From a bacterium (GTDB lineage Bacteria; Babelota; Babeliae; Babelales; Babelaceae): a stretch of 6,983 nucleotides of DNA. How positions within the stretch are numbered: position 1 is the first letter of the stretch; each line of letters starts with the position of its first letter. Position numbers and translations under genes: made by a program. The stretch covers positions 1 to 6,983 of the forward strand of contig JAJZMR010000038.1 in assembly GCA_021847535.1 (NCBI GenBank). Reading direction: 5' to 3'. Positions 1-5,648 of this stretch are shown here, piece by piece. The notes below the pieces were generated by a model. It was not told the DNA's origin, did no database searches, and worked only from the letters and a program-made list of their open reading frames with translations.

Positions 1-100
1 TAAAAACCTTAATAGTTCCGAATTTTTGATCGAGAAAAAGATAACCGAATGAATAATCGGTCGGCACGCGTAAAACAATTGCTTGATGTAGTAATTCCAT
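1..100 (-). CDS. Partial N-terminus of a RecO-like DNA repair protein (runs off the left edge)
   Basis: An open minus-strand frame begins with ATG at 100-98 and continues for 33 codons to the window edge without a stop, so only the N-terminus is visible. The residues start MELLHQAIVLRVPTDYS and continue with a LFLDQKFGTIKVF segment. This resembles the start of RecO, whose N-terminal OB fold typically opens with an 'xAIVLR...' strand, a polar turn and then a strand ending in '.G.i.v'. RecO acts in the RecFOR pathway, loading RecA onto SSB-coated single-stranded DNA. No strong Shine-Dalgarno sequence precedes the ATG. The gene is divergent from the secreted-protein gene starting at 225. With only 33 residues the family call is tentative. 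The reading frame itself is more secure than the name. Confidence 0.4.
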   Translation of the reverse strand, partial: MELLHQAIVLRVPTDYSFGYLFLDQKFGTIKVF

Positions 101-152
101 GCTACTTAGTCTACTGCATAAGCAATTAAACCGTAAATAGCATGATTTTGAC

Positions 153-181
153 TTGCACAAAAAAAAAGAGCGATCTATACT
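153..181 (+). promoter_or_regulatory. Sigma-70-type promoter for the secreted-protein gene at 225
   Basis: A -35 box TTGCAC (153-158) is separated by exactly 17 bases, including a nine-A run, from a -10 box TATACT (176-181). Transcription would start near 188, leaving a leader of about 37 bases before the ATG at 225. This placement also argues against any start codon upstream of 225, because TTG 153 lies inside the -35 box. Confidence 0.6.
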
Positions 182-224
182 TGTTACGCTTTTTATAACT
201 TTATTTTTTATAAACGAGGTTTTT

Positions 225-602
225 ATGAACAAATCATTCAAAATTTTGGCAATTTCATTATTGCTTATTCCTGCAATCAACGCTCAAATGACTTGGACAG
301 ATCGAGCTAAACAAGTAGCTACCAACTTTGGTGCAGGGTTTTTAGCAGGTGCTTTCATAGGGACCGCAAGCAGCCTAACCAACAAATTTGTTCCTGCTAT
401 AGGCCAAACGCTCGTTTCAAAAGATACAAACCTAGCAAGCTGTCGCGCCTACCCATTACTTGCGTCCATACTAGCGACACGACCACTCGGCACAAAAATT
501 AATTTGCTTACCCAAAAAGATACCCTCAGCAATTTTGAACTATTCTTGCAGGGAGCTGGTTCCATCGCCGGGATAACCGCATATTGTTGCGCATGCAGAT
601 AA
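225..602 (+). CDS. Small exported protein of unknown function (paralog of the next gene)
   Basis: The 125-residue product is of no family I recognise. ATG 225 was chosen because AACGAGG (213-219) sits at Shine-Dalgarno distance and because the first residues then form a clean signal peptide. That peptide has the basic start MNKSFK, the hydrophobic core ILAISLLLIP, and likely signal peptidase cleavage after AINA (about residue 20). The mature part has a small-residue hydrophobic segment (FGAGFLAGAFIGTA, about 34-47), a Cys-Arg pair in the middle, a second glycine-rich segment near the C-terminus (LQGAGSIAGITAY) and the ending CCACR. The paired cysteines suggest disulfides outside the cytoplasm. 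The two apolar segments could be short membrane-inserting helices. The same arrangement occurs in the protein encoded at 672. Gene and export are well supported; function is unknown. Confidence 0.8.
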   Translation: MNKSFKILAISLLLIPAINAQMTWTDRAKQVATNFGAGFLAGAFIGTASSLTNKFVPAIGQTLVSKDTNLASCRAYPLLASILATRPLGTKINLLTQKDTLSNFELFLQGAGSIAGITAYCCACR

Positions 603-671
603 TGCGCTCACGCTTGCAGCATCAAAAACGAAGTAATTCATTTTGTATAAAAAATTAAAAGAAAGTATGTA

Positions 672-1154
672 ATGAAGCAAAAATGTCTTTTTGTTGCGCT
701 GGCGCTTCTTTTCATAGCGCCAACGTCATGTAGTCAACAATCTATAGAACCGTACTCAACGGATTTAACAGAATCTGAGTGCAATAACACTTTTAATAAT
801 AAATTCGTACAGGGCTTGACCACAGGCTTTGCTGCGGGACTTACTATTGACTTTGTACGCGCATATATGCTTGCAGATATAACAAATTGGGATCTTTATG
901 GCAGATTTGGCATTTGCAGAGATCAACTTACTGGACAGGCAAAAATGGCACTCGCTCTTGTGGGCGGAGTGCTTTGCAATCAGGACACAGCAAATCAATG
1001 TACTAAAACAGCCTGTAAATGGAGCGGCCAAATTTTGGGTGTTATTGCAGGATCTTTGGCTGCTAGCTATATGAAAAAAATAGCTGCTGCAAAATTCTTC
1101 CAAGCAGCACCGGCAAGTCCGATTGTTCAACCGGCACCAGGAGCAACAAACTAA
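672..1154 (+). CDS. Small exported Cys-containing protein of unknown function (paralog of the previous gene)
   Basis: The 160-residue product begins with a signal peptide: MKQK, then the hydrophobic core CLFVALALLFIAP, then TSCSQQS. Cleavage could follow SCS (signal peptidase I). The sequence before Cys20 (P-T-S-C) is a poor lipobox, so lipidation is possible but not favoured. The mature region repeats the layout of the preceding protein: a glycine-rich apolar segment (GLTTGFAAGL), a Cys-Arg pair about 30 residues later, and a second apolar segment (GQILGVIAGSLAASY). The C-terminal tail is rich in Ala and Pro. Extra cysteines (VLC, NQC, TAC) could form disulfides. It starts 69 bases after the previous stop with only a weak AAAGAAAG ribosome site. 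It may be co-transcribed from the promoter at 153-181. I recognise no named family. Confidence 0.8.
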   Translation: MKQKCLFVALALLFIAPTSCSQQSIEPYSTDLTESECNNTFNNKFVQGLTTGFAAGLTIDFVRAYMLADITNWDLYGRFGICRDQLTGQAKMALALVGGVLCNQDTANQCTKTACKWSGQILGVIAGSLAASYMKKIAAAKFFQAAPASPIVQPAPGATN

Positions 1155-1159
1155 CAGAC

Positions 1160-1190
1160 ATTTTTAGGGAGGGCCTAAAAATGGCCCTCC
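1160..1190. terminator. Hairpin cluster between convergent genes, possible bidirectional terminator
   Basis: A perfect 8-bp GC-rich stem pairs GGAGGGCC (1168-1175) with GGCCCTCC (1183-1190) across a 7-base loop. It overlaps a second perfect 9-bp AT-rich inverted repeat (1160-1168 with 1174-1182), so only one of the two can form at a time. The cluster sits in the 47-base gap between the convergent stops at 1154 and 1204, where transcript ends are expected. Neither strand has a proper U tract directly after the GC stem, so classic intrinsic termination is uncertain. Confidence 0.55.
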
Positions 1191-1201
1191 AAGCTATTAA
1201 T

Positions 1202-1651
1202 TTATTCAAGCACTAAAACCATGCCGTTTTCTTCACGTACGCTTTTGATAAGTCGTAAATTATTCAGTACTGCATTGTCTTTGTATCGATGCAACAGGTC
1301 TGCAACAGCAGCTTCATGAGCCGCACGCAGACAAATAGAAAACCCGCTTCCCTTTTTTAATATCATTTTTTCAACTTTAACATCAGGAGGCATAATGGCT
1401 ATTAATGCATCGAGAATGTTATGGAGTGTATGCCGATCTATTTGATTAAATTCTTGTAAAAAATCACCGCCATTCATTTGGCGCTCAACAGGCTCGCCGC
1501 CTATGACCAGATTTTTAAATTTTCGTTGCATATCAATTAATTTATAATAATAAATCGCCTGAACTATAGTCAGCCCAATAACCGTGAGCGCAAAAAGAAA
1601 CAAACTAACCTGTCGCCATTGCCAATATTCACGATAATGCACATTTTTCAT
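1202..1651 (-). CDS. PilN-like single-pass inner-membrane protein
   Basis: The 149-residue protein has a short cytoplasmic start, one transmembrane helix (about 15-36), a polar linker (37-75) and a C-terminal alpha/beta domain containing MPPDVKVEKMIL, a GSGFSICLRAA strand and a helix ending in LRLIKSV. This matches the layout of PilN/GspL-type type IV pilus and type II secretion assembly proteins: N-terminal anchor, coiled region, then a ferredoxin-like fold with a 'P..V.l..l......' strand. PilN normally works with PilM and PilO, neither of which is visible here. ATG 1651 overlaps the prmC stop as ATGA, and AGGA lies about five bases upstream inside prmC, suggesting translational coupling. 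It is the last gene of the operon, followed by the hairpins at 1160-1190. The membrane anchor is clear; the PilN assignment rests on architecture only. Confidence 0.6.
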   Translation of the reverse strand: MKNVHYREYWQWRQVSLFLFALTVIGLTIVQAIYYYKLIDMQRKFKNLVIGGEPVERQMNGGDFLQEFNQIDRHTLHNILDALIAIMPPDVKVEKMILKKGSGFSICLRAAHEAAVADLLHRYKDNAVLNNLRLIKSVREENGMVLVLE

Positions 1652-2514
1652 ATATTTCCTGTTACCACTCTGTTTTTACCTGCACTGTCCTTTAAAACTG
1701 TGATATCTTTGTATTCATTTGCATGCAATATAGTTGCCACTTTATCAGCCTGTTGTGAACCAATTTCAAGCCAAAGCTGCGCGACTCCCGGAATTTTTTT
1801 ATCACGGTCAAGATAATAAGGCGCCTTTTGTATGATGCATTCAAGCAATGCCGTTCCCTCTTTTTGCGCTATCAATGCTTGCGGTGATTCCCAATTTTTT
1901 ACACGTCGATCTAAAAAAGTCCATTCTTCAAGCGATATATAGGGCGGATTTGCAGTAATGACCGAAAAATGCATCTGCGGTAGTTGATCGAAAAGATCCG
2001 ATCTATATATGGCACAATTGTCAATTTTATTATAATCAGCATTCTTTTTTGCAAGAGCACCGGCATCTTCATCATTATCACTTGCAATAATAAATGCTTG
2101 GGGGAATGCTCGAGCAAGAGCGAGTGCAATGCACCCTGTACCCGTGCAAACATCAAGAAGGTTAAATTTTTTTACTGACGATACAGATAATCGCTTGATA
2201 AGCAAATCAGCCCACTCTTCCGTTTCTGGCCGTGGAATTAAAACGGGAGGCCTAACGATAAGCTCGAGATTCAAAAAAGGCACGGTACCCAAAATATATT
2301 GCACCGGTTTATGCTCATAAATAATTTCATTGATCCAGCCATCAACTTGTTTTAACACATGATCACTTAAAATTGACGTAGTAATCAATTCAGCCTGGGT
2401 ACTATTGGTTGCCTTTTGTAAAAGCCACCAAATAATACGTATCGCGTGCTGCCTATCATCATAAATAGCTGATAGCGCCTGAGCATAATGGTTAAGAGCC
2501 TGTATCAATTTCAT
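1648..2514 (-). CDS. prmC: Release factor glutamine methyltransferase PrmC (HemK)
   Basis: PrmC uses S-adenosylmethionine to methylate the glutamine of the GGQ motif in peptide-chain release factors RF1 and RF2, improving termination in the cytosol. The 288-residue protein has the usual length and order. A helical N-terminal domain ends in PVQYILG (70-76) and leads into IPRPETE (93-99). The Rossmann methyltransferase core carries the SAM loop DVCTGTGCIAL (121-131), an acidic residue after the second strand (SDND, 145-148) and the catalytic NPPYI (189-193) that binds the target glutamine. The canonical 'DLGTGSG' is here DVCTGTG, a modest variant. ATG 2514 is 13 bases after the ftsY stop, with a weak AAAG ribosome site. 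The TGA stop overlaps the next gene's ATG by four bases. PrmC often sits beside prfA; here it does not. Confidence 0.95.
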   Translation of the reverse strand: MKLIQALNHYAQALSAIYDDRQHAIRIIWWLLQKATNSTQAELITTSILSDHVLKQVDGWINEIIYEHKPVQYILGTVPFLNLELIVRPPVLIPRPETEEWADLLIKRLSVSSVKKFNLLDVCTGTGCIALALARAFPQAFIIASDNDEDAGALAKKNADYNKIDNCAIYRSDLFDQLPQMHFSVITANPPYISLEEWTFLDRRVKNWESPQALIAQKEGTALLECIIQKAPYYLDRDKKIPGVAQLWLEIGSQQADKVATILHANEYKDITVLKDSAGKNRVVTGNI

Positions 2515-2527
2515 AATAATACTTTAA

Positions 2528-3406
2528 TTACGATGAGCCATTTCCTAACAACGTTCTAACAAATTTTTGGGCATCAAACGGTGCGATATCTGTTAATTGT
2601 TCGCCAAATGTCACATACGCAAGAGGAATTTTGAGCTTATCAACTATGGCAAATACAATTCCGCCCTTACCTGTTCCATCTGTTTTAGTTAAAATAATAC
2701 CATCAATCTTGGTCGCCGCATTAAAAAGTGTAACCTGATCAAACGAATTTTGTCCAAGCATACTATCAATAACCAATAATGTGGTAACGCGTTTTTCTGG
2801 AAGTTGCTTAATGACGGTACGATGAATTTTTTCAAGCTCTTTCATCAAGTGAGCTTTAGTTTGCAGTCTGCCAGCGGTATCAATAATAAGATGACTATAG
2901 TTCCCTTTTTTAAATTCAGCACAAGCCTGATAAACAACAGCACTTGGATCTTGCTGAGGTGCGCCCGTGATAAGGCGCGCAGAAAGTTTATCTGCCCATA
3001 GCTGTAATTGATCAACTGCCGCAGCACGAAATGTGTCAGCTGCAGCCAACAGTACTTTTTTTTCACCTGCTTGCAAAAGAGCTGCTAATTTTGCAACACT
3101 GGTTGTTTTACCCGCACCATTAATACCGACACAAATAATAACATCCCCATTATCTTGATAGGGAGCTCCTTGAAGTAAGTCCATAAGTATATGCAAAAGG
3201 GCATCCTGCGGACGTTCTGCAGAGTTTGCGCTTAATTGGCTGATTATTTTGTTCGTTGTTATAACACCGGTATCTGCTTGCAATAAGATTTTTTCAAGCT
3301 CAGAAAGCACGCCAGCATCTATCTTACCAGAAGAAAACAGATGCGAAAGAGGTGCTGATAAGGTCTTATAGAGGGAACTAAAGGCTGAAGAAATTCGACT
3401 AAACAT
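2528..3406 (-). CDS. ftsY: Signal recognition particle receptor FtsY (NG domain only)
   Basis: FtsY is the membrane-associated SRP receptor GTPase. It pairs with Ffh so that nascent membrane proteins are delivered to SecYEG. From ATG 3406 the protein has 292 residues: a short amphipathic start, the helical N domain (about 20-85) and the G domain. GTPase motifs are G1 GINGAGKTT (94-102), G2 DTFRAAA (124-130), G3 DTAGR (176-180), G4 TKTD followed by GTGKGG (240-249), and the closing TFGEQ (266-270). The acidic A domain of E. coli FtsY is missing, as in many bacteria. The usual 'DATTGQN' is DSMLGQN (214-220), and the usual 'GVGE' is TFGE. The frame could extend to TTG 3439 (303 residues, overlapping the upstream gene by 23 bases). 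ATG 3406, 10 bases past the upstream stop, gives a typical FtsY beginning, though neither start has a good ribosome site. Confidence 0.95.
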   Translation of the reverse strand: MFSRISSAFSSLYKTLSAPLSHLFSSGKIDAGVLSELEKILLQADTGVITTNKIISQLSANSAERPQDALLHILMDLLQGAPYQDNGDVIICVGINGAGKTTSVAKLAALLQAGEKKVLLAAADTFRAAAVDQLQLWADKLSARLITGAPQQDPSAVVYQACAEFKKGNYSHLIIDTAGRLQTKAHLMKELEKIHRTVIKQLPEKRVTTLLVIDSMLGQNSFDQVTLFNAATKIDGIILTKTDGTGKGGIVFAIVDKLKIPLAYVTFGEQLTDIAPFDAQKFVRTLLGNGSS

Positions 3407-3416
3407 AGGACATAAC

Positions 3417-4019
3417 TTATTGTTGAATAAAGAGTTCAATTCTTTGTAAAAAAATTTTTAACGTACGATAATTATCATGCGTTAAGAGACTAAACGTGTC
3501 AATAATGTCGCCCATATGTCCCGGCGTTAAAGCGCCAGCTTCATACCCATAACGAATGATCGCAAGTAACAGCTCATCAAACAGGGGAGTATTTCGCAAA
3601 AGATTAAAAAAGCTCATCATCCAAGCTGATTCAGAAAAAAAAACTTTTATTGTCGAAACCGGACACGATCGAGCAAAACTATGAATGGATACTGGTTTTT
3701 TGGGTATTTCATAAACAAACAACGGCTTTGCATAGACAGCTAACGGAACACAAAAAAGGGTTGTCTGTAAAAGATGAAAAATATGCGGCTGTTCATGATG
3801 CAGCTCCTCTAGCGTTTTACCAAATGCAAATGGGGTACGCGCGCTGTCTTTTGGGTGCGTTTGAATATCAATAATAATGCCTATAGATTGAGCATTTTCA
3901 CAATCTATTTCTACAAGAGTACCAAAGGCAGGATACACCCCCAGCTGCCAACTTTGGACTGTCCACGACGTCAACGTACTGGCGACTACCTCTCCAAAGC
4001 CGACCTCATAAGGTATCAT
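3417..4019 (-). CDS. HAS-barrel-like domain protein of unknown function
   Basis: The 200-residue protein has no enzyme motif. Its N-terminal 60 residues (GFGEVVASTLTSWTVQSWQL, then PAFGTLVEI and a GIIIDI strand) look like the small beta-barrel called HAS (HerA-ATP synthase) that caps HerA-type and F1 ATPases. The following PFAFGKTLEELHHEQPHIF block (63-81) and LLQTTLF...VPLAVY segment resemble the stand-alone HAS-barrel proteins I recall from Cyanobacteria. The second half is mostly helical (LLRNTPLFDELLLAIIRYGY, then a C-terminal helix). No signal peptide or membrane span is visible. ATG 4019 overlaps the rnhB stop as ATGA, with GAAAG about six bases upstream, so translation is probably coupled to RNase HII. 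The family name comes from memory of sequence patterns and should be held loosely; the gene itself is secure. Confidence 0.75.
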   Translation of the reverse strand: MIPYEVGFGEVVASTLTSWTVQSWQLGVYPAFGTLVEIDCENAQSIGIIIDIQTHPKDSARTPFAFGKTLEELHHEQPHIFHLLQTTLFCVPLAVYAKPLFVYEIPKKPVSIHSFARSCPVSTIKVFFSESAWMMSFFNLLRNTPLFDELLLAIIRYGYEAGALTPGHMGDIIDTFSLLTHDNYRTLKIFLQRIELFIQQ

Positions 4020-4681
4020 AACACGCTTTCAAATATGGTTGACTGATGAGTCTGCCTGAAAACATTTTCTTGTTCAAATTTTTTCAAAAAAGTCATTCTA
4101 TGCACAGGTGACCTTCCATAAAGCATTAATGCTTGATAATGTAATTTAGTTCCATAGCCTTTATGACTTTGGAATCCATACTGAGGGAATACACTCGAGA
4201 GCCGCTTCATAATTCGATCACGCGTTACTTTTGCTACGATTGACGCTCCAGCTATCGACACGCAGGCCATCTCACCCCTTACAATACTGATAACTTCGCA
4301 AGGAAGACTCAATTTAATTGCATCTACCAAGGCTACGGCAGGCCTTTGTGCAGGCAACTGTGCACATAATTGATAATATGCTCGTACCATGCTCAATTGC
4401 GTTGCTTGATAGATATTATAACGATCTATCATAGCTGCATCTATAATACTCACTGAAAATATGCTATTTTTGACAAGCCAACCATAAGCTTTTTCAAGTC
4501 CTTTTTCGTCTAAAAGTTTAGAATCTTTTATAAGTGAATTTTTACGAGGGGATTTTAAAACAAGCGCAACAGTAACAAGGGGGCCGGCCAAACAGCCCCT
4601 GCCAACCTCATCAATACCGCATACGATCTTATTATCGGCGGCATTTTTCTTTTCAAAATCATTCTGAGCGATATTTTTCAT
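4016..4681 (-). CDS. rnhB: Ribonuclease HII
   Basis: RNase HII cleaves RNA in RNA-DNA hybrids and nicks 5' of single ribonucleotides embedded in DNA, starting ribonucleotide excision repair. From ATG 4681 the protein has 221 residues, normal for the family. The metal-binding acidic residues are visible: Asp24 and Glu25 in GIDEVGRG, Asp120 in ALVDAIKL and Asp155 in KVTRDRIM. Other signatures are KDSKLLDEK (52-60), SIAGASIVAKVTRDR (142-156), the YGFQSHKGYGT block and SPVHR near the C-terminus. The usual 'VDG' is VDA. The frame extends to TTG 4708, nine codons earlier. ATG was preferred because it matches the family start better and leaves a leader of about 38 bases from the predicted -10 box. 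Neither start has a clear ribosome site. It is first in the operon and divergent from the repressor gene at 4777. Confidence 0.95.
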   Translation of the reverse strand: MKNIAQNDFEKKNAADNKIVCGIDEVGRGCLAGPLVTVALVLKSPRKNSLIKDSKLLDEKGLEKAYGWLVKNSIFSVSIIDAAMIDRYNIYQATQLSMVRAYYQLCAQLPAQRPAVALVDAIKLSLPCEVISIVRGEMACVSIAGASIVAKVTRDRIMKRLSSVFPQYGFQSHKGYGTKLHYQALMLYGRSPVHRMTFLKKFEQENVFRQTHQSTIFESVL

Positions 4682-4709
4682 TTGACAAATTTTTTTATTT
4701 TTGTACAAT
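4682..4709 (+). promoter_or_regulatory. Sigma-70-type promoter for the repressor gene at 4777
   Basis: A perfect -35 box TTGACA (4682-4687) and a near-consensus -10 box TACAAT (4704-4709) are 16 bases apart. Transcription would start near 4716, giving a leader of about 60 bases before ATG 4777. The promoter overlaps the 5' end of the rnhB frame (TTG 4708 to ATG 4681), so the two divergent units share this DNA. Confidence 0.65.
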
Positions 4710-4719
4710 TAGAATAAAT

Positions 4720-4736
4720 TTAGATATTATACCTAA
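4720..4736. promoter_or_regulatory. Candidate operator palindrome for the adjacent repressor
   Basis: TTAGATAT, a central T, then ATACCTAA form a 17-bp near-palindrome with seven of eight positions matching. It covers the minus-strand -10 box (4726-4731) and lies just downstream of the predicted plus-strand start near 4716. A bound repressor here could block the rnhB operon directly and hinder its own transcript. A partial copy, TTAGAATA, begins at 4709. Assignment to the repressor at 4777 is inferred from position and symmetry. Confidence 0.4.
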
Positions 4737-4754
4737 AAGTAGCACGTTTTAAAA
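4726..4754 (-). promoter_or_regulatory. Promoter of the rnhB operon (-10 strong, -35 weak)
   Basis: On the minus strand a perfect TATAAT lies at 4731-4726. A 17-base spacer leads back to TTTTAA (4754-4749), which matches only three of six -35 positions. Transcription would start near 4719 and run leftward into rnhB. A strong -10 with a poor -35 fits an activated or repressed promoter. No other convincing promoter was seen for the five-gene operon. Confidence 0.5.
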
Positions 4755-4776
4755 AAAACGATAGAAGGAGTTTGCT

Positions 4777-5451
4777 ATGTCATCAACAGGATTACGCGTA
4801 AAAGAATTACTGCGTGAAAAAGGATGGACAACCAAGACACTTGCAGAAAAGACGGGCATGTCCGAAAGTTATCTTACTCACATTAAGAATGGTACTCGTC
4901 GTTGGAATGAAGATTCATTGCGTAAATTGGCGAAAGCTTTTGAAATAACACCTATAGATCTTTTTGCCCAACAACGACAACGTACTGACAATGTCGATAA
5001 TCAAATAACTATGCCAGAATCACTCAATGTCCCCTTAAAGGTGCAGGTTGTGCCTATTGTTGGCGAAATCCCCTCTAATCCATCCCCGTATAACAATCAA
5101 ATTATGCAAGTCACCAGTGGATGCAAAGATATGTTCATTCCTATCTTAAATCGCGCGGATGCGTCTATGTTTGCATTGTTGCTGCCAAATAATCACCTTG
5201 CTCCTATTTTTGAAAAAGGTGATATCTTGATCGTTTCTCCAGAAACTCGCACGACATCAGGCAATATAGCGGCCGTTGAGTATGGCACTGATACTCTTGT
5301 CAAAGGTATTATGAAGGTCACCTATACGGAAGACTTTATCGTGCTTGAATCACTTAATACCAAGCAGCCTCCTTTGGCACTTATTCGAGGCAAAGATCAT
5401 TTTAGAATACTTGGCCGCGTTATTGAACGTCATCAAAAATTTATTGATTAA
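4777..5451 (+). CDS. LexA/CI-like HTH repressor with degenerate S24 peptidase domain
   Basis: The 224-residue cytosolic DNA-binding regulator begins with an XRE-type helix-turn-helix (about 6-63; the recognition-helix area is MSESYLTHIKNGTRRW, 28-43). A linker follows, then a LexA/CI-type C-terminal fold (about 88-222) that normally dimerises and self-cleaves. VPIVGEIPSNP (92-102) aligns with the LexA cleavage region but has no Ala-Gly bond. LPNNHLAPIFEKGD (136-149) aligns with the 'GDSM.P....GD' nucleophile motif, with His140 in place of Ser. Lys176 in DTLVKGIMKV fits the general-base Lys, 36 residues on (37 in E. coli LexA). It therefore probably cannot cleave itself. ATG 4777 follows AGAAGGAG at ideal distance. 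The gene is monocistronic, divergent from rnhB and closed by the terminator at 5473-5505. It is probably autoregulatory; ligand or inducing signal is unknown. Confidence 0.9.
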   Translation: MSSTGLRVKELLREKGWTTKTLAEKTGMSESYLTHIKNGTRRWNEDSLRKLAKAFEITPIDLFAQQRQRTDNVDNQITMPESLNVPLKVQVVPIVGEIPSNPSPYNNQIMQVTSGCKDMFIPILNRADASMFALLLPNNHLAPIFEKGDILIVSPETRTTSGNIAAVEYGTDTLVKGIMKVTYTEDFIVLESLNTKQPPLALIRGKDHFRILGRVIERHQKFID

Positions 5452-5472
5452 AAAATATCATTATTTTTTATC

Positions 5473-5505
5473 ATGGGGGAGTCCATGAGGTGCCCCCATT
5501 TTTTT
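5473..5505 (+). terminator. Rho-independent terminator of the repressor gene
   Basis: ATGGGGG (5473-5479) pairs with CCCCCAT (5493-5499). Partial extra pairing is possible inside the 13-base loop, and seven T follow (5499-5505). Just upstream, a 9-bp AT-only inverted repeat (5449-5457 with 5462-5470, loop TCAT) overlaps the stop codon. Confidence 0.9.
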
Positions 5506-5536
5506 ACTCTAAGCACAATAAGAGCTAAAAAGCGGC

Positions 5537-5564
5537 TTGAGATTTTTGACCGTTCTGCTATAAT
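5537..5564 (+). promoter_or_regulatory. Extended -10 promoter of rpsF-rpsR
   Basis: A -35 box TTGAGA (5537-5542) is followed after 16 bases by a perfect -10 box TATAAT (5559-5564), preceded by the extended element TGC (5556-5558). Transcription should start near 5571, giving a leader of about 78 bases before rpsF. This strength is expected for ribosomal protein genes. Confidence 0.75.
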
Positions 5565-5583
5565 TTTAACTATAAAAACCTAA

Positions 5584-5607
5584 AAAAAGCTTATTTCAAA
5601 GCTTTTT
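5584..5607 (+). promoter_or_regulatory. Hairpin in the rpsF 5' leader
   Basis: AAAAAGCTT (5584-5592) and AAGCTTTTT (5599-5607) form a perfect 9-bp stem with a six-base loop, within the predicted leader and 41 bases before the rpsF start. Known rpsF leaders bind the S6:S18 complex through a bulged stem with a CCG element. I see no such element here, so the hairpin could be a weak attenuator or a different structure. A regulatory role is not shown. Confidence 0.4.
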
Positions 5608-5648
5608 AGTGTCAATAACACTTCCATTTAGTATAAAGGAATATCTTT

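Noticed and set aside
153..224. N-terminal extension of the first exported protein to TTG 153
   Set aside because: The codons overlap the -35 and -10 boxes. ATG 225 has a Shine-Dalgarno sequence and yields a clean signal peptide.
603..671. A separate promoter (TATAAA near 645) for the second exported-protein gene
   Set aside because: No -35 box lies at an acceptable distance, so co-transcription from 153-181 is the simpler reading.
765..1130. A 121-codon minus-strand frame antisense to the second exported-protein gene
   Set aside because: The plus-strand frame has a proper signal peptide and paralog resemblance. The antisense product is Cys- and Ser-rich with no recognisable domain or ribosome site.
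1911..2156. Out-of-phase frames within prmC and ftsY, on both strands
   Set aside because: They lie inside genes with complete, motif-rich products, have no ribosome sites, and encode low-complexity or unstructured sequences.
3407..3439. N-terminal extension of FtsY to TTG 3439
   Set aside because: It would overlap the upstream gene by 23 bases from a TTG without a ribosome site. The 11 extra residues do not resemble FtsY starts, whereas ATG 3406 gives a typical beginning.
5447..5472. An AT-only inverted repeat overlapping the repressor stop codon as a separate regulatory element
   Set aside because: A weak A/T stem directly before a strong GC terminator is most likely part of the terminator's sequence context.
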